Shown piece after piece: positions 43,851 through 55,663 of a stretch of 64,000 bases of DNA. A program made the position numbers and the translations under genes. The notes below the pieces were generated by a model, which saw nothing but the letters and a program-made list of their open reading frames with translations, had not been told where the DNA came from and did no database searches. Source of the stretch: Hyparrhenia diplandra (taxonomy: Eukaryota > Streptophyta > Magnoliopsida > Poales > Poaceae); the NCBI GenBank assembly GCA_015847255.1, contig JADLZK010001321.1:83607-147606 (forward strand), written 5' to 3'. Each line of letters starts with the position of its first letter. Within the stretch, counting starts at the first letter, position 1.

Positions 43851-45662
43851 ATCCTGAACAGACCGGTCTGACCGACCCTTGTGACCGGTCTGACCGGTGT
43901 GGCTGTTGTTTTTGGCTGTCCATATTTCAAAACTTGTTGAAGCCAAGATTACTTGGAGAAAGTTTGTTGTTGGCTATTAGCATAATCCGAGGTGCATTGA
44001 AAAGATGAGTCAAGAACAAACAAGAAAAGGTTTAAGAGTACTCGGCTATCATCAATTACAAGGTAATTGTGTCTTATTCACTTTTTGGGCTGATTACTCA
44101 TTTTATTTTATTTCTGGTCAGAATATCGTGTGGATGCAATTCTGAATTGTTCTATACTTCTCCATTGTCAATTTGAGAAGTATTACAAAGACCAATTGAC
44201 ATTATAGCAATTTGGTCAATTTATGCATTCACAATAGCTTGCAAGTGTGAGCATGAGTTTAAATTTGTAGTTCAAGGATCCATAGCCAAGGGAGTGTGTA
44301 CTCAGGCTTGTCTCACTCACACAATATGTATAAATAGCAGCAACAAGTTAAATCCTTCATATTAGACAAAATCAAGTAATATGGCCGATAGATGCTATCG
44401 CCCTTAAAAAGTGAAACTTGTTTGCTATGCTTGTGCTCAACATTGTTCCTGTGCAGTTTTGGCGCTGATATGTATTTTTGGTACGCAAGTTTTTACCAAG
44501 AAACAGGGGGGCATATGTTCGCACCCAAAAAATGGCACGGTTCGAGATATGTGAGGCTAAGGCTAGAATTGCCAATTTGATGCTAACTCTTGATATTTTG
44601 CAAGATTGTCTTGGATATGCATTTTGTAGGACAAGAGGGTCATCTTGGATGTTCTGGATATGATTTCATTAAAGGGACAAAGAAGTACTTGGAGAAGCGC
44701 CATTATGAGATCAAATCATGAGTTCAAGTTCACCAAGACAAAGCCTTTGCCAAGGTGATCAAGAAGGACATGTAGATCATATAATCATAGTCAAAAGTGG
44801 CCAATCTAGCTCATATGACAAGGTCAAACTGACCAGATCAGTTATTGGCCCTGTGGCCGATTCAGCAGTGCCGACCGGTCAGACCTGTCAACCCCACTGG
44901 TCAGACCGGTCAAACCAATGTGCTCAAAATTCCAATTGGACTTCACCATTGCATAGGTCTCGTCGAGACGATCAAAATGCATATGTGGAACGTCCAATTC
45001 GGAGTCCGGATGAGAGAGTTATGGCTCTGGCAAGACTCAGCCCTGTGCTGACCGGTCTGACCGGTGGGGACCGACGGTCTGACCGGTGCCTCCAGCCTAA
45101 TCCGAGTTAGGAGTTGTATTTTGACACGGGATTTGTATAGGTTTCGACTCCTACTGGGGTAAGACCTCCCCACCCTATATTTATGAAGGGTCACGGCCGA
45201 TTGAGGGGAACACAATCGAATGAATACATTACCTTCACTTTTTATCCCTCAAATCTCTCTTCCAACCTCTATGCTGCTCCTCTATTGATCTCCACGGTCA
45301 TAGATGACGTCCTAAGGCTCGCTGGTCGACCTAGGGCACGCCGGCGACGCCCACGCCCTAACGGGGTCCCTCCTGGGCGAGAGCTTCGACGGCCTTTGCT
45401 AGTTTGCTTGTAAACTAGTCGTTCTTCGCCACGTAAGTGCGTTGGTTATCCCTTTGCTGGTTTGCTTGTAAACCTAGCCGTCCTCCATCACGTAAAGTGT
45501 GGTAGTTATCCTCTCGAACGATTGATTCGGGCAAACCCTAGGACACCGGGTCTGACGGTGTGCCCGACCGATCGACGGTCCCGCCGCATCCTCGCTCTTC
45601 GATCCGTTCGCGGCCCACACGCCTCTAGTGCTCTCGTGTGTTGACCAGAAAAAGCATCAACA
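43850..45662 (+). mobile_element. LTR-like region with GACCGGTC clusters
   Basis: Three clusters of the word GACCGGTC/TGACCGGT lie at about 43860-43903, 44873-44920 and 45049-45092. A TATA-like CCCTATATTTATGAAGG is at about 45171, followed by leader-like sequence. The region ends in GCATCAACA at 45662, which fits the end of an LTR (CA). A near-identical pair (TTTGCTAGTTTGCTTGTAAAC and CTTTGCTGGTTTGCTTGTAA, near 45398 and 45452) forms a short tandem repeat of about 54 bp. I could not find the 5' edge or a partner LTR. It may be a solo LTR. Confidence 0.4.
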
Positions 45663-46900
45663 TAGTTCTACATGTGTCTTATATTGACTTGCTTGCGTAC
45701 ATGTTGCCTCTGGGTGAGAATTGACAAAATTTCGCATGTAGGCTAGCTAGAGTGACAAATCTAGATCGTTTGGTATATACATATATCCTTCAGCTTATGT
45801 AATTTGACGGTTTCTTTTATTGTTAGAAATTTAGGGTATCAAATTTGTGATTTCTTTGTTATAGATGCAAACTTGTAAGAATTATCTTTGCTTCTGAAAC
45901 TTATGATAGGTGCTGCGTGTGCCTGTGTGTTGAGATACGACCTTGTCCCTTGCAAGAATACGAGCATTGCCTGAACCCTGAAGCCGAGGATCAAGGACCA
46001 GTTTTTTTGTAATTTTTTAGTGTCTATAGCCATTGATTCTCCAAGGTTCATGGAAGATGGAAACATTATGTCTTATTAGGGTTTTCTTGATAAAATTACT
46101 CTGTCCCAATATAATACGCGTGGGTGGTCAGAGTACAATTAATAATGAACAGATTTCTTTGTCAATCCTTTTTCTGAGAAATTTTAGAGTGCTTGTAATT
46201 AACATGAGTCATCCATCGGATGAAATCTAACGGCGGTAGTACCAGATAGTACTAGGAAAGTAGGAAGTACCGTTTGGTGGGCCCTTTTCTATGAGAATAA
46301 CCGATATTTAAAACACGTCATGATATTTAAAATGCATCACGATGAATGTTTGAGCTATTCCTCTTTATACTTTTATTTTTTTTTTTGGAAAATAACTTTG
46401 AATATCTCATACTATGTAATTTGATTGCTCATGTGATATTTGTTAAGGTCCTAATGGTATAGTTTGAAGAAAAAAAAGTATCCGAAGCATGTGAAATTCG
46501 TGCTAATTGTTCATCTAAATGTAAATTTGCATAAGATTATTTTACATTTGATATCACCCTTAAGTGATCTTGTTGCAAATACCCATCACTTAGTTCTGTT
46601 GCAAAAAAAAAAAAAAAAAAAAAACCCTTACACACATGCTTAACCGTGCAATGATATTTTTCACTAAAGTAGGCTACGCAATATAGGGCAAGCTAGCAGA
46701 GTCAAACTTAGGAAATTTCTTGGATTAGGTTTGTTCATTGCATTGAATTATTTATCTTTCCTTTTCTTCGCAAATATCCAAATTCAGTGTGACAATTTCT
46801 AAGCTCCTATGATCAAATCTATTTGTGGAATCTTAGCGGCCAATGCAATTTACCGACCTTGGCCAATTTTGATAAAATCTCATTGATGGATCAAAATTTA
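45663..46900. other. AT-rich intergenic DNA
   Basis: No gene is seen. A run of 22 A at 46603-46624 may be the tail of a decayed retroposed sequence on the + strand; no target duplication could be fixed. Confidence 0.4.
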
Positions 46901-47430
46901 TGAAAACACCGTTGAATTGCTTGAACTTGTATACAGTGGGGTGGTGTTGGTGTTTTGTGATCCGACTAGTAACTTTTGTCGTGCTGCTTCGAGGATCAAT
47001 GGTAGCACACAAGACACATGGAATTATATTGGTTCAAGCAAGTGCCCTACGTCCTGTGTTGGGGGTGGTGAGTTTGTGTTACTCTGTTCGTGTGCTCGGA
47101 TGGCTTATAAGAGGGGCACTCGTAAGCATGTGCGTGCGCATGTGAAGAAAGAGTGTGGGGTCCCCAAAGAGTTGAACCTCTCTGGGTGGAGAGAGCTCGG
47201 CTCCTTTTATAGTTCCAAGGGCTGGGTACAAGAAGAAGGAAGAGGATGAAGGAGTCCCTAGACCCTAGAGGTCAAGGAGTTCTACGTGGATGGTCGTCGT
47301 TCGCCTATTCGCCTGGTCGCGTGGGGGCCGCTTGGTGGTCCTCTCTATTGTGGGTCCGTCCTCTGTGGCATGGGTTTGCTTGGACCTGTAGAACATGCCA
47401 CGAACAATGTGTCATGGTTAGTCATCGACA
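46900..47430 (-). mobile_element. gypsy LTR-like sequence
   Basis: On the minus strand GGAACTATAAAAGGAGCCGA (about 47197-47216) is a good TATA box, followed by a leader with GAGAGGTTCAACTC. A gag remnant on the same strand starts just beyond 47440. It is probably the 3' LTR of a gypsy element whose pol is deleted. Borders are not determined. Confidence 0.35.
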
Positions 47431-47441
47431 ACTTCATCACA

Positions 47442-48240
47442 CTATTGCTTCAGTTGCAATAGTTCAACAATGGAGAAGTCCTTTTTCATGGCGATGAAAT
47501 GCTTCCTAAAAGCGTCCTTCATGGCTCCTGAGGTGCTAATCGACTCGACTGGCAAACGGCTATACGAATGGAAAGCTGCTCCAGTTAGAGAAACCAGAGA
47601 ACTGGTGCAATAATAGGACAGGCTATTCATGGTGTCACCACATGCTGCCTTGAAGTAGGCAAGGTGCTCCCTTCCGTCGCTAGTCCCATCAAACTGACAG
47701 AACTTGGGCGGAAGGGCACAAGGTCATGCCACGCCTCGTATGACTTCTCAAGCTTAGTTTCCATTGATCGGGGAGCTTGGTCATTCATCGTCCTCCTCAG
47801 CTTCTTGCTCACCATGTCCTTGACCATGTCGCGGTTGGTGCTATGTTGGCTGATGGTGAAATAAAGTTCAATCGGTGAGGGACGAATGCTTGCCAAATCA
47901 TCAAAGTCTTTGAACTATGGGTCTTTAGTAGCTTGGTATGCACCAACTGGTGGTACAATCTAGGTGAACGTCATGACAATCTTGACTAGGACGGTCGAAC
48001 TTGGACAATAGCTGCTCCATTATCCGCCTTTGCTCTTGTACTTGCTCTTCCAGACGTTAGAGGCAGCGTGGGACATCTAGGTGACTCGATGCCATGTCCA
48101 CAACCAGGTTCATGGTGCCCATTAACCATCATGTGTGCCGGTGCAGCGTTGACGACGTCAGGATGTTCGTCTCCATCTGAAGGGATGGACACAATGAGGT
48201 CATCATAGTGTGGTGGGTGGTCATGTATCTTTAGCAACAA
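47442..48240 (-). pseudogene. gypsy Gag remnant
   Basis: On the minus strand KFCQFDGTSDGREHLAYFKA lies in one frame near 47650-47710. It is followed by MNSLSYYCTSSLVSLTGAAF and MKDAFRKHFIAMKKDFSIVE (47442-47630). This is the core order of a Ty3 Gag (FDG, HL.YF, LTG.A, F...F). An upstream part of 84-89 codons (47627-47896, 47986-48240) is Pro- and His-rich. The frame is broken several times and no protease follows. Confidence 0.6.
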
Positions 48241-48249
48241 GGAGGAGTC

Positions 48250-50090
48250 AGAGTTGGAGTTGCTTGTTGTCTCTCCATCTCGTAGGTCTCCAACCTTCTC
48301 TTCCTATTTGATTGGTTGCCTTTGCAGCTTCTAGGTGGCGATGGACTGGAGCCGTGTGCTAGCCCCTTCGTGATCTGCCATGTACTAGAGGTCTACAGGA
48401 TCTTGAGGAAGTTGGGATGTGATGTCGACATAGCGTCAATGAGACATGTCTGAAGCCAATGTCTTTTTAGCGTCTGACAGGGAACTATTCAATCCCTACA
48501 GTGATGGGAAGGCAAGGCGCCAAAGTCCTTGCCTCGTCTTGCGTCATGGGTGCACTCAAGTCTTGTGTCTCCTTTGCACATTTGAACCACAAACACACGT
48601 GGTCTAGTCGGGGTAGGAATCCTTTCCTAAAAAGTTTGCCTTCAGGTTTGGCATGATTTCCTCATCGGAAGGGTAGCTGAACTCGTGAGTCACCCCAGGA
48701 GGGATCCACTCTGTCTCGAACTCATCTCCTGAGCATGCTACCAAGTTGGTGCACATGACGATGTACATTCTTATGTTCTTCCTCCAACTTCTTCTTCTCC
48801 TCGGGAAGAGAAGCTCAAATGGCTCCACCTTAAGGAGGACAAGTACAGGTGCATGCAACATCACATCTTGTACAAGGGTGGCATTAGCCTTTTCTTACGG
48901 AAGCGCCCCTTTGTTTGGCGGGGATGATGACTACTCGACTTCCTCCATGGGCGTGGGCGATGGGGACTTTTCTCGCGAACTTCCCGAGCGCTTGGTGTAG
49001 CTCGTCCTTCTACAAATGGGACTGTCCTCCTAACTTTGGCGTCCCCATTTTTGACCCTGTCGTGGCTTCGAGGTCGGTCGGTTGAGGGAGGTAGTTGTAC
49101 CTCTCATCATCTTCAAGGTCGAGAAAGATGCAGAACTGGATGCGAGTTGTTCTCTTGGTGGAGTTCCCTGTTGGCCTGGATCCGGACTTGAGTGTGCCTA
49201 AGCACCAAGTCCTCGAGCTCACGATACAACATTTAGCTGTTCCTTTGATATCTTTCCTGCTTGTGCTAGTTCTCGGTGGGGCGGATCTTTGGTGGAATTG
49301 CGGGTGGTGGAGCTTGGCGTTCAAAGACAACCTATTGTGTGGCCGGGCAGGCTCATTTTCTTCACACTTGCCTTTGGTCTTGTACTTCTCATCTTGGGGA
49401 GATTACACTTGGTGGGAGCCTCCTCCCTTGAGAAGAATTGCGAGCTCGCCATTGCTATGTCGGGCGAGGACATGTAGTGTGGTCTTCACATCTTGACCAT
49501 TGGTTCCAATGTGGAGGCAAAGCAGTTTGCCTCCTCTAGGCAACACAAGGTGGTGGAGAGCTCGTGTCGAGGATGATGACTTGGGGTGGGTCATTCCGTG
49601 TAGCTTCTTAATCGTGCCGTCGAAGATTTTGGCACCTCGTAATCACGAAGCCTCCTCCCGAGCTAGGCCACCTGGTATTGGTCGATGTAACTCTTGGCGT
49701 ACACCTTTGTCCCGACCTACACGCTCTTCATCAGTCTACAAAACATCAAACTTGTTGGTAGTCATTGTAGAGGGGTCTTCAATTGCTATCACGATAGAGG
49801 CAGGACACCCATCTAGTTGGGCGGATCGATGTGTCATTGCTGAATGAGACAGTGGGTCCCGAGAGTTCAGACTGCTTGCTTGAACACCTCCTATTCTAGT
49901 ACTAGCGCATGATTGTACATCACACCATGTCCTTGAACTTGCTTGGCTCGTGTGCCCATTCGTCATGGAAGATGTCGTATGTCACCTCTAGTGTACTGGG
50001 GTAGGTGAACACCATGTCGAGGAGGACGCCATCTTTTGGGACTGTGCTCTGGGCCATGTGAGGGGGAACTTGTTGGTGAAGTCGTTGCAC
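48250..50090 (-). pseudogene. degenerate coding-like region upstream of the gag remnant
   Basis: Several short minus-strand open frames (48604-48864, 49010-49330, 49403-49594, 49736-49966) lie in line with each other and are separated by indels. Words such as EFETEWIPPGVTHEFSYPSD and RYNYLPQPTDLEATTGSKMG look like protein sequence. I do not recognise a family. It may be the N-terminal part of the gypsy Gag or a separate ORF; the position between gag and a CACTA end leaves both open. Confidence 0.35.
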
Positions 50091-50399
50091 CTTGCGTTAC
50101 CTCCTCCGATAGTTATGAATAGGGTGAGGACTAGGTGGGGTGTTCTTCATTCTTTTTGTTCTTGTGATATGTGTTCCTGTGAGATGAATTCTATTTTTAT
50201 TTATTCTGTGAAATCTGTGATAGCTATTTTTGTGAGATATGTCATAGCGATTCTGTGATTGTGAATGTTTTGTGATTCTTGTTAATATGTGACTCACAGA
50301 CCTTACTGTGATTGTTGTGTATATGTGATTTTGGAGAAGTGGAGAAAAGAAAAAGGAAAGAAAATGAGAAAAGAGAAGGGGATGGGGATGGAGATGAGC

Positions 50400-50585
50400 A
50401 CGGGACGGGAGATGCAAATCAGTACTGGTTGGGATAACCAACCGGTACTAAATCCCTCCTTTTAGTTCGGTTATATAACCAGTACTAAATGACCCCCCTT
50501 TAGTACCGAAGTCTCATTACCAGTTGCACAACTGGTACTAAAGGGGGGTTTGGATCCGGTACTAAAGTTTGTTTTCCCAGTAGTG
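50400..50585. mobile_element. CACTA transposon terminal region (orphan end)
   Basis: It ends in TTTTCCCAGTAGTG at 50585, the inverted complement of CACTACTGGGAAAA. Five subterminal GGTACTAAA/TTTAGTACC words lie within 150 bp, some forming hairpins (GGTTGGGATAACCAACC). The element extends to the left. TGTGAT-rich sequence at 50150-50330 may belong to it. No matching end (CACTACTGGG in forward orientation) is visible upstream, so the element is probably truncated. Confidence 0.6.
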
Positions 50586-51060
50586 CATCCTTCCTTAGCT
50601 CCGACCTTGGCACCGTCAGCTGGCACGCTATAGGTTGCAGCTCCAAGTCCTTCCCAGTGTATCTGCTCCAGCTCTTACGACCATCATGGTGGACTGTCTA
50701 GCACTTATGCCCAAAAGTCTCCCTCAACCCGCAAGCAAGATGGGCCGGGTGAGGAGCATGCGTCCGCGAAACGACGATGAGAGCAAGAAAGCTTGGACAT
50801 ATTTTATCCTTCAATTTGTCTTCATTAATAATGTGGACCTATATGCACCCTAATAAGGCCTCTAAGCTAATGCTTGGCCAGCTTCCCTCTTTGAAATAGC
50901 TAGCAAAAAAAGGAGGACTTGCAACTGTTTCTAGAGCAAGTGAGATGTTCAAGGAGAAGGACGAGGCACCTATCAAAGTCCTCATTCAGGGGTCCATTAC
51001 TATACATAATATCGACCATATCACCGATTTGCATGCCCTCCTAGTATAGCTAACCTTGTA
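50586..51060. other. unassigned sequence
   Basis: I see no gene. A + strand open frame of 72 codons (50635-50853) contains a basic stretch (KMGRVRSMRPRNDDESKKAW), without a known family. Confidence 0.3.
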
Positions 51061-51067
51061 CTTCTTA

Positions 51068-51834
51068 GGAACATCTTGGGGAGTAATATGCTCATCTAGT
51101 TGTAATGGAGTTCCCTCATCTTTAAGGCCCAATATGATGTCTACATCATATGGGCAGATTGAGAAGCTTTCACCAGATCCTAATATAACCCTCTCTTCTT
51201 TTGGGTCATAATACTAAAAAATGTAATTCAATAAATTCTTGGGCAACTTGACCTCCTTGATTTCCAGCATCCCCCGAAACCAAGTTCCTTAATCTTTGTT
51301 CTACGGTCATCATCCAAAAACAAGAACATCTTGGGGAGTAATATGCTCATCTAGTTGTACTAGAGTTCCCTTGTCTTTAAGGCCCAGTAAGATGTCTACA
51401 TCATATGGGCAGATTGAGAAGCTTTTGTCGGATCCGAATATAACCCTATATCTTCTTTTGGGTCATAATATTGAAAAATGCAATTTAATAAATTCTTGTG
51501 CAACTTGACCTCCTTGATTTCCAGCATCCCCCGGAACCAAGTTCCTTAATCCTTCTTCTACGCTCATCATCCAAAAATAGGAACATCTTGGGAAGTAATA
51601 TGCTCATCTAGTTGTAATAGAATTCCCTTATATTTAAGGCCCAGTATGATGTCTACATCATATGAACAGATTGAGAAGCTTTCGCCGGATCCGAATATAA
51701 CCCTCTCTTCCTTTGGGTCATAATATTGAAAAATGCAATTCAATAAATTCTTGCACAACTTTATCTCCTTAATTTCCAGCATTCTTCCGAAACCAAGTTC
51801 CTTAATCCTTGTTCTACGCTCATCATCCAAAAAG
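51068..51834 (-). repeat. three tandem copies of a coding segment, ~256 bp each
   Basis: Units lie at 51068-51321, 51323-51579 and 51581-51834, all starting GAACATCTTGGG on the + strand and ending in TCATCATCCAAAAA. On the minus strand the third unit is open for 87 codons: MDDERRTRIKELGFGRMLEI, KEIKLCKNLLNCIFQYYDPK, EERVIFGSGESFSICSYDVD, IILGLKYKG. That resembles the N-terminal domain of plant TE proteins linked to Ulp1-type peptidases (FGxLL...LC..L...FDP...V..VLGL). The other two copies carry stops. The unit length is not a multiple of three. Confidence 0.6.
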
Positions 51835-51854
51835 AAACGGCTTCAACAAACCTT

Positions 51855-52190
51855 TTAATGGAACATGGGATTGGTCCAAATTTTCTTGTTGGTTTGGCAT
51901 TGCCTGATCCCGGGCCATTGGCGGACTTCGCTAACGCTCCAGAGTTCCCTACTTTTGACCTTCCGCCGAGCGCTGAGTGCGACCTGGCTCGGGGGAGAGA
52001 TAAAGGCCGGGCTTGTTAATGGAAGCTCCTGTCGAAACAGGCTGCCCATAAGCTGCACAGGATAGCGAAGTTTTGGGTTGTTGATTAGGAGTACGAGGTT
52101 TTGGCTTTGCACATAAGTGGCTTCGGACGTCGGTACGGCACACGGAACCGTCTTCGTCTTCCGCGGCAACGAGTTCGCTCATCGACTTTC
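51855..52190 (-). other. unassigned open frame
   Basis: A 104-codon minus-strand frame (51855-52169) reads TKTVPCAVPTSEATYVQSQN and SPPSQVALSARRKVKSRELW. I do not recognise it, and a second frame over the same stretch is also open. No start context or intron signals were decisive. Confidence 0.25.
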
Positions 52191-52570
52191 AGCAGCCTGC
52201 GGCATCGCCGGACGTGGACGATCACACACCTTCGCACCTTCGCTTCCAGGATCCGGCCTCTCGTGTTCCTCTACTGCTCCTCCAACGCAGCCGGTGATGA
52301 GACGCGCAAGCAGCAGCGATGAGCCGTGCGTATATATACATGCATCTAATATGTACGTGACAGGGACAAAGAGAGAAACCAATATCAACCTGCACAGCCG
52401 AAGACGAAGAGAGGCGCCATGGACGACGGGCTTGCCGATGACGATCGCGGGGGGCGTTGCCGGGCTGACACACAGGCTCACCGGCGGCGTCTCTGGTGGA
52501 TGGAGGAGGATAGTCCCGTCGACGGAGACGCATGGCCGGGCTGGCCTTTTTTATATAGGCAGGGGGCTAG
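52180..52570 (-). other. promoter and first exon of an unidentified gene
   Basis: On the minus strand CCTATATAAAAAAGG (about 52545-52560) is a good TATA box. ATGs lie about 25 and 125 bp further. The ATG at 52421 gives MAPLFVFGCA, followed by a possible donor (GCAG/GTTGAT). Open frames run to about 52179. I do not know the protein, and the stretch may be a gene fragment. The whole 52100-52620 block is GC-rich in contrast to its surroundings. Confidence 0.3.
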
Positions 52571-52689
52571 GGTCCGGCCGGCCTATGCCAGGAGCCTCAT
52601 CGTGCGCCGCCGCCGTAGTTAGTTGGAATATCTCTCGGCTGTTTAATTTGTTTGCTTGGCAGCCAAGATGATCAATACTTACGGAGTTT

Positions 52690-53330
52690 GAACTCGTCCA
52701 TAGCTATCTCGGCCAAGTAACTACCTGACATGTGGGCCTGGCTAGTTGGATACGTAACGTCAGGCAGAGAGCTGGGCCAGACGCCCGTCTGGACTTGGTT
52801 CGCGTACAAGGGAAGGACGCCATGTATATGGCTGTCACGTTAGATAATAATGGCCGTTTCCACCGGGGGGGCTCCTATATAGCAAACGGGGAAGCTGAAT
52901 AACAACATGATTTTAAAGCTCATTAAAGTCCACTAAGCCCAGTTAGAAGTATACATCAACATTACAACAAAATACGTTCAACATTTTGAGAAATACAGTT
53001 CAACATTTTGCAAAGATAAATACAACGCTCAACATTTTTTTCTTGGCTACTTCAACATATCAATCAGATGGATTCAACATTTTCTAAAAGAACAATCAAC
53101 ATTTTGAAGTGTCTTTTTTCAGCTTCTTCAACCTCGAGACAGTGGGCGGCCGCGACCGGGCGGTAGCGGAGAGCTCGCGGCCGGCGCAGCTCGCGGCGGT
53201 GCATGCGCGCAGGGCAGCGGCAGCGGCGGTGCGCGCGGGTGGAGGGCGCCAGCAGCAGGAAGCTGGGGTTTGAGCACGAAGATCCAAGAGGTATTATTAT
53301 TTGCACGAATCTCAAACAGTGAAAGCCAAA
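52690..53330. other. TTCAACATTTT repeat stretch and GC-rich island
   Basis: Between 52950 and 53110 the word TCAACATTTT occurs five times (about 52978, 53000, 53029, 53073 and 53093) with variants at 52955 and 53053. A GC-rich island (53130-53270) follows, with CGGCGGTGCATGCGCGCAGG. Open frames on the minus strand here are Arg/Ala-rich and probably not coding. The arrangement may be the end of an unrecognised transposon. Confidence 0.3.
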
Positions 53331-53670
53331 TAGCAAACTAGCTACCGGAAGCTAGATAGGATTCCCGGTTTCCACCAAGCTATAATCCGCCATACATACG
53401 TATTATTTCCTCTTAACAATAATACACATGAGCATGCATGCATACTTAAGAGTTACAGCGTGGCTAGCAATGCAAGTAAGTAGAGCTCATGCAATTGCTA
53501 GCTTGCTTTCTTATCCCTTCTTGCTCAGGGATACTACATACGACCCATAATAATAACATATATAGCTCGTATGATCATGCTAAGGATTTGTACAAAAACC
53601 ATGTCAAACATTTGCAACAAAACTGATTACGGGACAGGTTGGTATTTACAATAAAATAACTTAAGACTCG

Positions 53671-53951
53671 GGCCGTGTTTAGATCCATAGGACTAATGTT
53701 TAGTCCCTAAAATTCCAAACAGGGAGGGACTAAATGAGGAACTAAAGACTAAACTGCATTAGTCCCATGGAAGGAGCTAAATGGCACTAAAACCCTCCAA
53801 ATCTCACCCCTACCCCTCATCAATGCTCTTCTCTCTTTATTTTAATGCAGGGAGTGGGAAATTTAGTCTTTTTCGGATGTCTTTTAGTCTCTCCATCCAA
53901 CTAGGGTAGGACTAAACTTTAGTCCCGAGACTAATGGATCCAAACAAGGCC
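53671..53951. mobile_element. MITE (281 bp)
   Basis: The left end GGCCGTGTTTAGATCCATAG and the right end, inverted, GGCCTTGTTTGGATCCATTA, form a terminal inverted repeat of about 20 bp with a few mismatches. TTTAGTCCC/GGGACTAAA words inside extend the pairing. It has no coding capacity. The target duplication is unclear, so I do not assign a superfamily. Confidence 0.65.
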
Positions 53952-54129
53952 GTAAGGGGGAATGTCAATCTTCAAATGATTTATGGGGTGGTTTACAATT
54001 TTTTACCTCATGTAAATAAAAAAAAGTTCAAAATATCTTGAATTACATCCCGTAAAATGTGGAACTCATTTAAAATTATTTATAGGATAAAAGAAAAAGG
54101 AAAAATGGAAAACACACTTTGGCCAAGCA

Positions 54130-54640
54130 ATGCTAATTTCTTTTTTGAGCCACGCTTGGTTAGGCTTCTCCATTTCTGAGTTGGGCCTGGTGCTTCTGCT
54201 TCCTTCCTTTGCCGCCGCATGGATGCTAACCGCCTTCACAGGCACAGCATGCCAGCAGCTAGAGCTCCACCTTGCCGACACTTCCCCGCGGTTCCGCCGG
54301 CCCGGGGCACGCCGCCGGCCTGGCCTCTGCCACCACCATCTCGGACCTCGCCGCATCGTATATTCCGGTACCCGCGCGCAACTCCGCCACTCTCTTGAGC
54401 ATACAGCGGATGACACCTCCGTTGCGCCGCGGGCAAGGTGTTCGACGGAATGACGCGCCGGGAATCGGCGGCCTCGCTGCACCGGTCGCGTGTCAGGTTC
54501 GTCGCGCATGACGATACGGAGAGAACTCTCTCGCTCGTCGTGGCGAACGCCAGGCAGTACGGAACCCCGGTCTCTCCGGCTCCGCAGAAAACAAGCACAT
54601 GGGATGACACAGGTAAAATTTTAACATGGTAGGGGCTTGC
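54130..54640 (+). other. exon-like GC-rich segment of an unidentified gene
   Basis: Open frames on the + strand run from about 54130 to 54632. The last one reads KVFDGMTRRESAASLHRSRV and RFVAHDDTERTLSLVVANAR, ending at GATGACACAG/GTAAAA (about 54613), a good donor. Downstream sequence to about 55210 is intron- or UTR-like. A run of 25 A at 55219-55243 could be the tail of a retroposed transcript. I do not recognise the protein, and the opposite strand is also open (54066-54610). Confidence 0.3.
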
Positions 54641-55600
54641 AGTTGCGCCAGTACACTTTAAATTTCATAACACAGTACACAGCATTCACAATGAGTCACG
54701 GCACAATACTTTTCCCTGTTGTGTGAAGTTTTGCTTAAAACTGCTTAGTTCTGTTGTTACTGCCAATTTTGTTATCTGACCATTGATAATCCATGCACTC
54801 AGCAGTTGCGTTCTTGCTCCTTTGGTTCAGAAGTTCCCGTGCTTTCATGAGGGAAGCAGGATTACTGTCGAGCTCTGTCTGACTCTATCAGCATTGTTTC
54901 TGCTAGCGAAAATCTGACTCTGCAGCAAGAGGGAATCTCGTAATCGGTTCCAGATTGGTTGGAAGAACAGCCAAAATTGGGCGTGCATCGGAAGTAAGTT
55001 GTTTTAGTTTTATTTTCAAGTTCCTGGATGAGTTAGGTGAGTTTGTTTGGGCTGGTTTGTTTCAGGTGAGACTGCTGATAGCAGATTTCTTGGATTTATT
55101 GACTCCAAAGTTTGCATAAAAGTTCCAGTCTATAAGTTCTGTGCCCTGAATCCAATTTTAGCTGCTACTACTGTTGTTCTTCTTTCTTGTCAGACATGAG
55201 ATTTGGTTTCATTCATTCAAAAAAAAAAAAAAAAAAAAAAAAAGAGGTTTTTCCAGATCCAGAAAACAGATTTGGTTTATTGAGGTGAGCTTTTTTGAGA
55301 GTTGGTGCTTGCTGATCTGCAAGGCCCAATGTTTGGTTTGGAGGTCACAATGGTTTGCATTTACTTTGAATTTCTTTCGATGATGCAGTTTGAGAAAACT
55401 CATTTTAATGAAGCTGAGCTCTGACCTGTTGGATTCAGTGAACACAATACCGGCCCTGAACCCACCGCAGAGTCAGCAAATGTCCCGAGTCATCCTTTCC
55501 ATTCTTCTTTTCTATTGTCGGACGGCCGACAGGCCAGGCCTTATCTCCTCCTTGGCGTGTATCTGCGTTAATATTGTTATATGGACCATATAGTCCCTCC
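54641..55600. other. non-coding stretch with poly(A) run
   Basis: No convincing gene. 25 A at 55219-55243. TTTGGTTTCATTCATTC precedes the run and AGAGGTTTTTCCAGATCC follows. Confidence 0.35.
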
Positions 55601-55663
55601 AAATATCAACTATATTCAAACATCTATTGAAATGCAAAATATGAGAGATGCAGCGAGTACACA

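Noticed and set aside
49095..49496. Plus-strand open frame of 133 codons with hydrophobic stretches
   Set aside because: It faces an equally open minus-strand series that continues on both sides; it has no start context and no known domain.
20344..50585. One large CACTA element spanning 20344-50585
   Set aside because: The two ends have different terminal and subterminal sequences.
51855..52190. Organelle-derived DNA (the reading has a mitochondrial-ORF flavour)
   Set aside because: I could not match it to any organelle gene I know; there is no supporting motif.
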